Assembly (NCBI GenBank): GCA_028283985.1
Contig: JANQSQ010000552.1
Coordinates: 1-7,290 of the forward strand
Length of the DNA stretch: 7,290 nt
Reading direction: 5' to 3'
Origin: Rhodothermales bacterium
GTDB taxonomy: Bacteria > Bacteroidota > Rhodothermia > Rhodothermales > VXPQ01
The notes under the pieces: generated by a model
Seen by the model: only the letters and a program-made list of their open reading frames with translations
Databases searched by the model: none
Told to the model about the DNA's origin: nothing
Position numbers and translations under genes: made by a program
Shown here: positions 1-4,935 of the stretch, in pieces
How the letters are laid out: the number at the start of each line of letters is the position of its first letter
How positions within the stretch are numbered: the stretch's first letter is position 1

Positions 1-7
1 GCGCTCG

Positions 8-39
8 CAATGTTGTTTATCCTCGAATCTTACTCCTCC
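8..39 (-). promoter_or_regulatory. Possible ribosome binding sites and start of a further gene at the left edge
   Basis: Downstream of the nucleotidyltransferase stop the minus strand carries GGAGGAG (33-39) and then GAGGA (20-24). The second lies 9 bases before a TTG (8-10) that stays open for the few bases left in the window, reading M-R-A. The first leads only to non-standard starts that meet a TAA at once. MNT genes of this kind are commonly followed by a HEPN (DUF86) partner, and its start would be expected here. Only three codons are visible, so this is a pointer to what may lie outside the window and not a gene call. Confidence 0.25.
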
Positions 40-84
40 AATAAGTGAGTAGCTTCCCGAATGTCCTACAGGTATTTCCGAGGC

Positions 85-393
85 TCAAGCTGCATAGAGC
101 AAGGTCCTGGTTTCGTCGATATGTTTCCGGAAGAAGGGGTTCTTGATGGCCGAATCGATGACAAGATCGACAGGGTGGCCAAATAATGATTTCAGGTCTT
201 CGTGCAGTCCGAAATAGGCGTCGGCGTATTTCCCGGATGGGAGTTTTTGAAATTCGACCAGAAAATCAATGTCGCTTTCGTTTTCGCGGTAATCTCCGGT
301 GACGGCCGAGCCGAACAGGTCCAGCCGCAGAACCTGGTAGTGGTCGCAGAGTTGTTGCAACTTTCCGAGCCTCTCTTCGACAGCGGATATCAT
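85..393 (-). CDS. MNT-type minimal nucleotidyltransferase (putative antitoxin of a HEPN/MNT pair)
   Basis: A 102-residue protein of the polymerase-beta-like minimal nucleotidyltransferase family. Catalytic signature: LFGS at residues 26-29, then DID at 41-43, so G28-S29 and D41/D43 are the nucleotide- and metal-binding residues. A further acidic position is D76 in PVDLV. Eleven residues separate GS from DxD, one more than the textbook GSx10DxD; as I recall, this spacing is common in the subfamily that also carries the YADAYFGL segment seen at 56-63. Known family members pair with HEPN RNase toxins, and some inactivate them by adding AMP. ATG 393 was chosen over an upstream in-frame ATG at 483 because AAGGAAG lies 7 bases before it and family homology begins here. 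The gene starts 96 bases after the ATPase-fusion stop, on the same strand. No HEPN gene is visible inside the window. The family is secure; the antitoxin role is inferred. Confidence 0.88.
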   Translation of the reverse strand: MISAVEERLGKLQQLCDHYQVLRLDLFGSAVTGDYRENESDIDFLVEFQKLPSGKYADAYFGLHEDLKSLFGHPVDLVIDSAIKNPFFRKHIDETRTLLYAA

Positions 394-429
394 CGGGTGT
401 CTTCCTTTTGAATGTGTTTGCTCTAATGT

Positions 430-459
430 GCTATAGCCAAGGCAAGACAGTGAATCCAA
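430..459 (-). promoter_or_regulatory. Weak candidate promoter ahead of the MNT gene
   Basis: In the 96-base gap between the ATPase stop and the MNT start, the minus strand reads TTGGAT (454-459), an 18-base spacer, then TATAGC (430-435). Initiation would fall about 30 bases before the start codon. Both boxes are imperfect, so the gene may instead be transcribed only by readthrough from the ATPase promoter. Confidence 0.3.
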
Positions 460-489
460 CAGCGAACCTCCCCAGGTATGCACAAACTG

Positions 490-2817
490 CTACCACCAGA
501 ACCAACGCCCTTTCTCGATTACTTGCTCTAAATGCGCAAGTTCTTCTCTGCACTCCTCTTCTGTCCCGCCAAAAATTCCGGACGCTACGAAGGGGGATGC
601 GTCTTGCTCCGTCGAGAGCGATTCCCTGATCTCCTGAAGAATCCGCTCTCTGTTCACATCGTGATATGTGAACAGACCAGGAGGGGGGTAGTCCCGATCT
701 TGGGGCCTCTGGTGGATGTAACTCAATGCCATCAGTATTTCGAGTTTGTCGAAAGCCAGGGTATATCGATTCGTGTCGGGGATAATGCGCTTGGCATGTG
801 GTTGCAATGTGTCGTGTATATGGCCACTCAGCGATGCTTGGTGTTTGTTTATGCCCTGCAGAATGTGCATCGCCTGTACACCATGTTCGAACAAGCAGGA
901 GGGGGTGAGCACCTGTACGGCGGATATATCCTCCTGCCGGTTTTTATATAATGGAACCCTCAGCATGTAGTCGAGGAATCGCAGTCGATTGGCCTTGACG
1001 GCGCCGAGGCCCAATGCATAGAGGAGAAGCGTTGCCGGGTATCGTTGTAGATCCCGCCACAATGGATGACCACCGGTCAATGTTCTCAAATCAAGGCGCT
1101 GCAAAGCATCTTGCCACATCGGATAGTGTTCATCCTCCGCCCAATTGCTTCCAACTAACGCTATCGCCAGTAATGTCTCGCAGGTTGCCTCGTATCTGCG
1201 TATACGCTCGGCTGCCGATTCGGTAGTGGGTTCCGGGCTGTCATCTACTTGTATAGAAAAGATCTCGCTGGTTGTCACCTCCACAACTTGCTCAACAGTG
1301 CCCTGGATGAGGTCCGACAGTTTAATCCGGTATTGGGGTTCGGCAAGGTAATTCTTAAGATCGGAAACCGCGGCTTCCGGGTCGTGTTGCGGCCCCAGGT
1401 CGATACGGAGCGCACGCTCGGCGGGTATCCAGGCTTCTACCTTGTGCTCCGTGAAACCCATAGCTGTTACGAATACGGCCATCGGCAGAACACTGGTGTA
1501 TAGATCGAAATACGCTTCACCGTTTTTATCGGTGGTTGCGTGTTCTGAGGTTTTATTCGGAAACTGCACACGGACATCGGCGCTGGCGAGCGGTTCGCCA
1601 TTTGCAAGGACCTGCACCACAGGTTTGATATCCGGCAACAGGGCCATTCGCAGCATTCGCCACGGAATCAATTTCCCGTCGGTGCGCTGCTGAAATTTTT
1701 CCCCGCCATAGGCGATCGCCACATCACAAGAGTGACCTGAATCCTCCAAATGCCGCTGAATTCGACGGATGTTTGCAAACGGGCTTTTAGAAGGTGTTTC
1801 CGTGAATTTGGCTTCGAGCAGAATCGAGCGATCCGATTGTTCTATCAATAGATCGACTTCGGCGCCATGTTTGTCCCGGTAGAAGGAGAGGCCGTGCATA
1901 GTGCTCGTACCGATACCTTGATGGATACGGTGTTTCAAAATTTCTGAAACTACCCACGTTTCAAATATCTCGCCACGCAGTGGGTGCGAGAGAAGGTGCT
2001 CCGCTTGTCGGATGTCCAGCAGCCAGCAAAGAAGCCCTGTATCGTAGAAATACAGCTTGGGCATTTTGATCAGGCGTTTGTTCAGGTTCGCACTGAAGGG
2101 AGGTAGGCGGAATGCGATATAACTCGCCTCCAGAATGCTGAGCCAGGCTTTTGCGGTGGGCTGCGAAATACCGCAATCCCTTGCCAGCGACGAATATTTG
2201 AGCAGTTGTCCAGTGCGCCTGGCGCACAGTTCCACAAATCGTTGAAAGGTAGTGAGGTTGCCGATATTGCTGAGCGTTCGGACATCCCGCTCCACATAAT
2301 TTGTGACGTAAGAGCGTAGCCAGTCCGATGGAGGATCGAGTTCTTTGTCGAAGATGCGAGGATAACCGCCGCTTACCAGAGCTTCTTCGAGATTCGTGGG
2401 GTGTTTAGGAAAGCGCTTGATCTCATCCCAGGTCAGTGGCAGTAACTGATGCACCTCGGTTCGGCCAGCCAAAGATTGGCTGATCGATTCCAGCAGGGAG
2501 AAGTTTTGCGATCCGCTGAGTATCCAGCGACCGGGAGCCGGGTCATTGTCAATAATGCCTTGCAGATAGGAGAACAGGTCGGGGACACGCTGTACCTCGT
2601 CGAGGATGGCGCCCTCAGGGAATTGCGCCAGAAAGGCTTGGGGATCGTCTGTCGCAAAAATTCGTTCGTCCAGAGATTCGAGGTTCACGTACGGATGTTT
2701 GGGAAAGACCGACTTGCATAGGGTTGTCTTTCCACTTTGCCGGGGCCCGGTAAGCGTGATCGCAGGCGCCCGGGTTGCCGCACTGGCAAGTTCGGCAGCC
2801 AGATTTCGGTAAATCAT
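490..2817 (-). CDS. AAA-family ATPase (AAA_14/DUF4143) fused to an Ig-like and helical C-terminal extension
   Basis: 775 residues. N-terminal ATPase: Walker A GPRQSGKTT (24-32), Walker B-like ILDEVQ (71-76), sensor-like WILSGSQ (98-104), and GRTEVHQLLPLTWDEI (118-133), typical of AAA_14. The DUF4143 part (about 170-345) keeps GAEVDLLIE (318-326) and LLEAKF (333-338), a PD-(D/E)xK-like set D322, E335, K337. Stand-alone relatives end near a PWR motif, found here at 386-388, so residues 1-390 are a complete ATPase. The rest is extra: about 398-476 looks like a carboxypeptidase-regulatory/Ig-like beta domain (NGEPLASADVRV, TTDKNGEAYFDL), and 535-775 is mostly helical with LWRDLQRYPATLLLYALGLG (586-605), a conserved-looking SGIFGG (746-751) and a Trp-rich end. 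That last part resembles C-terminal domains I recall on putative immune effectors; this is recollection, not a search. The start is ATG 2817: no strong ribosome site, but the MIYRNLAAEL opening fits the family. Role unknown; defence or toxin-antitoxin is plausible. Confidence 0.85.
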   Translation of the reverse strand: MIYRNLAAELASAATRAPAITLTGPRQSGKTTLCKSVFPKHPYVNLESLDERIFATDDPQAFLAQFPEGAILDEVQRVPDLFSYLQGIIDNDPAPGRWILSGSQNFSLLESISQSLAGRTEVHQLLPLTWDEIKRFPKHPTNLEEALVSGGYPRIFDKELDPPSDWLRSYVTNYVERDVRTLSNIGNLTTFQRFVELCARRTGQLLKYSSLARDCGISQPTAKAWLSILEASYIAFRLPPFSANLNKRLIKMPKLYFYDTGLLCWLLDIRQAEHLLSHPLRGEIFETWVVSEILKHRIHQGIGTSTMHGLSFYRDKHGAEVDLLIEQSDRSILLEAKFTETPSKSPFANIRRIQRHLEDSGHSCDVAIAYGGEKFQQRTDGKLIPWRMLRMALLPDIKPVVQVLANGEPLASADVRVQFPNKTSEHATTDKNGEAYFDLYTSVLPMAVFVTAMGFTEHKVEAWIPAERALRIDLGPQHDPEAAVSDLKNYLAEPQYRIKLSDLIQGTVEQVVEVTTSEIFSIQVDDSPEPTTESAAERIRRYEATCETLLAIALVGSNWAEDEHYPMWQDALQRLDLRTLTGGHPLWRDLQRYPATLLLYALGLGAVKANRLRFLDYMLRVPLYKNRQEDISAVQVLTPSCLFEHGVQAMHILQGINKHQASLSGHIHDTLQPHAKRIIPDTNRYTLAFDKLEILMALSYIHQRPQDRDYPPPGLFTYHDVNRERILQEIRESLSTEQDASPFVASGIFGGTEEECREELAHLEQVIEKGRWFWW

Positions 2818-2823
2818 GGGGCT

Positions 2824-2851
2824 GGATCATTTGTGTATGACATCATGATCC
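2824..2851. promoter_or_regulatory. Inverted repeat, candidate operator
   Basis: GGATCAT (2824-2830) and ATGATCC (2845-2851) are perfect 7-base inverted arms with a 14-base spacer. They fill the space between the -10 box and the ATG of the ATPase-fusion gene, covering the expected transcription start. This is where a repressor, or the gene's own product, could bind. As RNA it could also form a hairpin in the 5' leader, which would matter because that leader has no evident ribosome binding site. Confidence 0.4.
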
Positions 2852-2880
2852 AATATATGACTTTCAATTTGCCCTGTCAA
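2852..2880 (-). promoter_or_regulatory. Sigma70-like promoter of the ATPase-fusion gene
   Basis: On the minus strand TTGACA (2875-2880), a perfect -35 box, is followed after exactly 17 bases by TATATT (2852-2857). Initiation would lie near 2845, about 28 bases before the ATG at 2817. The flanking DNA (2881-2940) is extremely AT-rich, which would help as an upstream element. This gives the accessory genes a promoter independent of the genes to the right. Confidence 0.65.
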
Positions 2881-2991
2881 TACTCTATTAGAAATGGGAT
2901 AAATAAAAATTAAACTTTTAATAAATGGGAAAAATACTATTCACCTTCACTTTTTCATAAGTTGAGAGCCCGGTCTTCTGCCCTCTTACTT

Positions 2992-3143
2992 CCCTCACTA
3001 AGCAAACCAGTGCAGAATCTTTCGGTCCTTTCTGGACGCCGTGTCTTTTCTCAGCTATCCCCGCGCCTCCAGCACTTTCTCCACGATAAATTCCAGATTC
3101 TCATGGTCCACGAACGGGGACATGATATAGGATTTCAGGGCCA
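2992..3143. repeat. 152-bp direct repeat, left copy (decarboxylase 3' end)
   Basis: Matches 4784-4935 in the same orientation without gaps at a constant offset of 1792. I count 9 mismatches, so 143 of 152 positions agree. Similarity stops abruptly near 3144, about 13 bases before the stop of the persulfide dioxygenase gene. On the other side it fades just past the decarboxylase stop into weakly similar T/C-rich sequence. Confidence 0.95.
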
Positions 3144-3147
3144 TGAC
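2995..3147 (-). pseudogene. Remnant of a second PLP-decarboxylase gene (last ~50 codons)
   Basis: The minus strand here encodes MALKSYIMSPFVDHENLE and the rest of the decarboxylase C-terminus, matching residues 518-565 of the intact gene at 4787-6484. It is not functional: there is no upstream body or start, a TAG (3055-3057) replaces the CGG arginine codon of the intact copy (R546), and another TAG (2998-3000) replaces the final serine codon. The original TGA is kept at 2995-2997. The remnant is in the same reading frame as the persulfide dioxygenase gene immediately upstream, from which it is separated by that gene's TGA at 3157-3159. Confidence 0.9.
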
Positions 3148-3156
3148 GGATTTCTT

Positions 3157-4578
3157 TCAGCAGATGATCGATAGCGGGGCGTTTGAGAAGAGGTCGTTCA
3201 CCACCACGGGGCAGTAACCTTCGCGCTTCAGGTAGGAAACGGCGGCGGAAGCCCGTCCGCCGGTGCGGCAGTGGACGAGGAGCTCCCGATCTCGGGGAAG
3301 TTCGCCCGGATGCGCAGCAAGGCGAGTGTGTGCGATGTGGACGGCGCCGTTCAAGCGGGATTGCGCGAACTCCTCGGTCGTGCGGACATCAAGGATCAGG
3401 GCGGACTTTTCTGTCTGGCGCAGAGGCACGTCCCGAAAGCCGATCGCGTCGATTCGGGCAAGGCGCCCGCCTGTCTTTCGATATGCGGCAACCGCCTCGG
3501 GCGGTGCCCACCCGGTTACGCGATCCAGGCCGATACGGATCAGGCACCGCACAGCGTCTTCAAGTTCGGTTTCATGGCAGAGGAGCACGATTTCGCGATC
3601 CGGATGGATATAAGAGCCGGTTACAGTTGGAAAAGACTTGTTGACCGGCGCATAGATCGAACCCGGAATGTGGCCGGCGTAGTAGTCTTCGCGGTCGCCT
3701 CGGGTATCCACCAGCACCGTGCTGCTGTCCGAAGCCCTGATCCGTAATGCTTCTTCGCTGAGGCGCGGAGGAGAGGGCAATTCCCCGAGGAGTGCAGGTC
3801 CCCGACGGTTCTCTTCCTTCATGCGCGCAAAGTACGCAGGGGGGTCCGGTTGCCCCTTGAGGATGAAGTCCACGAAGGCTTTTTTTCCCTTACGCGCCGC
3901 GTTCAGGGCCGGATTGAAGCGGATTTCGTAGCCGACGGTGCTGCCGGGAACGGCCGCCAGTATTTTTCCGCACATGCTTCCAGCGCCGTGACCGGGCCAG
4001 ATACGCAAGTATTCGGGCAGACGGAAGATGCTTTGCGCGGAGGCGTAGAGATGGTGCGCTGCAGGCGCCATCGTATCAGCCTTTCCAACCGCCGACTCCA
4101 GAAGGTCGGGCCGCCCAAGGTCTCCTGCAAAAATGAAATCGCCCGAGAAAATTCCCATCGGTTCGTCGGCGCCCGCACCCCGGTCGGTGACCTCGAACGC
4201 AAGGTGTTCGGGAGTGTGACCGGGTGTGTACAGGGTCCGGAAGTCCACTTCTCCGATGCTGAAGCGGTCACCGTCCCGCAACAGGGTAACCGCGCTGCAG
4301 CCGTCCGCCCACTCGTACTTCCAATCCGTTCCGCCCTCGCCCGACAGGTAGGCGCGACACCCGTAACGCTCGACGAATTCCCGGCATCCCGAAAGGAAGT
4401 CCGTGTGAATGTGTGTTTCGGCCACCGCTACGACCCGGAGGTCCTCGCTATGCGCCCACTTCAGGTAGCGGTCGATGTCGCGCTCCGGGTCAATGACAAG
4501 GGCCTCGCCAGTGCGCCCGCATCCCACCAGATAGGCGTACTGCGCGAGTTGAGGATCGCTGATTTGCCGCAAAACCAC
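3157..4578 (-). CDS. CstB-like persulfide dioxygenase with two rhodanese domains
   Basis: 473 residues from the chosen start. Residues 1 to about 240 are a metallo-beta-lactamase-fold domain of the ETHE1/persulfide dioxygenase type: ETHIHTDFLSG (54-64; H56, H58, D60), TPGHTPEHL (118-126; H121), SGDFIFAGDLGRPDLL (145-160; D147) and WPGHGAGSMCG (194-204; H197). A first rhodanese domain (about 278-370) has CHETELEDA (334-342) where an active loop would sit, so it is probably degenerate. The last domain (about 380-473) has an intact loop CRTGGR (437-442) with catalytic Cys437. This order matches CstB, which oxidises low-molecular-weight persulfides and passes sulfur to form thiosulfate in the cytoplasm; sulfide detoxification is the likely role. 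GTG 4578 was chosen because AGGGG lies 9 bases upstream and family homology begins here. A GTG at 4674 would add 32 basic, unconserved-looking residues and has no ribosome site. The C-terminus abuts the decarboxylase remnant. Confidence 0.88.
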   Translation of the reverse strand: MVLRQISDPQLAQYAYLVGCGRTGEALVIDPERDIDRYLKWAHSEDLRVVAVAETHIHTDFLSGCREFVERYGCRAYLSGEGGTDWKYEWADGCSAVTLLRDGDRFSIGEVDFRTLYTPGHTPEHLAFEVTDRGAGADEPMGIFSGDFIFAGDLGRPDLLESAVGKADTMAPAAHHLYASAQSIFRLPEYLRIWPGHGAGSMCGKILAAVPGSTVGYEIRFNPALNAARKGKKAFVDFILKGQPDPPAYFARMKEENRRGPALLGELPSPPRLSEEALRIRASDSSTVLVDTRGDREDYYAGHIPGSIYAPVNKSFPTVTGSYIHPDREIVLLCHETELEDAVRCLIRIGLDRVTGWAPPEAVAAYRKTGGRLARIDAIGFRDVPLRQTEKSALILDVRTTEEFAQSRLNGAVHIAHTRLAAHPGELPRDRELLVHCRTGGRASAAVSYLKREGYCPVVVNDLFSNAPLSIIC

Positions 4579-4679
4579 GATTCGATTCCCCTGATTTTTT
4601 CTGTGCGGACGGCTCGCGAGGTACTGGCCACGGAAGCGCCTTTGCCCGTTGCGCCTCGCGGCGTTCGGCGCCACCTGGC

Positions 4680-4711
4680 ATAATGCTGAAACCCCGGAGC
4701 GGATGCATTAT
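4680..4711. promoter_or_regulatory. Inverted repeat in the leader of the persulfide dioxygenase gene
   Basis: ATAATGC (4680-4686) and GCATTAT (4705-4711) are perfect 7-base inverted arms with an 18-base spacer. They lie just downstream of the expected transcription start. The right arm overlaps a perfect TATAAT on the minus strand (4707-4712) that lacks a matching -35 box. It could be an operator for a sulfide- or persulfide-responsive repressor, or an RNA hairpin. Sulfur-oxidation genes of this class are often controlled by CstR- or BigR-type repressors, but no regulator gene is seen here. Confidence 0.3.
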
Positions 4712-4722
4712 ACCTGCATGCT

Positions 4723-4751
4723 ATTTTAAGATATATTCGCCGCTCTGTCAA
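4723..4751 (-). promoter_or_regulatory. Sigma70-like promoter of the persulfide dioxygenase gene
   Basis: On the minus strand a perfect TTGACA (4746-4751) is followed after exactly 17 bases by TAAAAT (4723-4728). Initiation near 4716 leaves a leader of roughly 140 bases before the GTG at 4578. The gap from the decarboxylase stop (4787) to this gene is about 208 bases, so the two genes are probably separate transcription units. A run of seven G residues on the plus strand (4753-4759) lies directly upstream of the -35 box. Confidence 0.6.
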
Positions 4752-4783
4752 AGGGGGGGCGACCTTCCGTTTTCTTCTTTACC

Positions 4784-4935
4784 CCCTCACGAAGCAAACC
4801 AGTGCAGAATCTTTCGGTCCTTTCTGGATGCCGTGTCTTTTCGCAGCCGTCCCCGCGCTTCCAGCACTTTCTCCACGATGATTTCCAGGTTCTCATGGTC
4901 CACGAACGGGGACATGATATAGGATTTCAGGGCCA
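4784..4935. repeat. 152-bp direct repeat, right copy (3' end of the intact decarboxylase)
   Basis: Partner of 2992-3143. It consists of the final codons of the decarboxylase gene, its TGA (4787-4789) and three bases beyond. Here the reading frame is intact, with an arginine codon and a final serine codon where the left copy has stops. Confidence 0.95.

Noticed and set aside
394..483. N-terminal extension of the MNT protein from the ATG at 483
   Set aside because: The extra 30 residues do not fit the compact family. A good ribosome site (401-407) is placed for the ATG at 393, and 483 would overlap the end region of the ATPase gene spacer without a site of its own.
1645..1656. Internal ATG codons at the ATPase/extension join, as the start of a separate gene
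   Set aside because: No ribosome binding site precedes either ATG, and the frame is continuous with the ATPase. A fusion is the simpler reading, although internal initiation is not excluded.
4579..4674. Upstream 32-residue extension of the persulfide dioxygenase from a GTG at 4674
   Set aside because: No ribosome site, and a basic low-complexity composition. Family homology starts at the GTG at 4578, which has AGGGG at a good distance.
3850..4683. 277-codon open frame on the plus strand
   Set aside because: It lies antisense to the persulfide dioxygenase gene, whose conserved metal-binding and domain motifs are intact. The plus-strand product has a low-complexity, basic composition and no recognisable motif. 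Such mirror frames are expected in GC-rich genes.
4753..4759. Run of seven G residues just upstream of the -35 box of the dioxygenase gene, as a phase-variation switch
   Set aside because: Seven bases is short for efficient slippage, and the run lies outside both the -35/-10 spacer and the coding sequence, so there is no clear switching mechanism.
2992..4935. Composite transposon or IS element bounded by the 152-bp direct repeats
   Set aside because: The repeats are clearly a decarboxylase gene end, not insertion-sequence DNA. There is no transposase between or beside them, and no terminal inverted repeats were seen.
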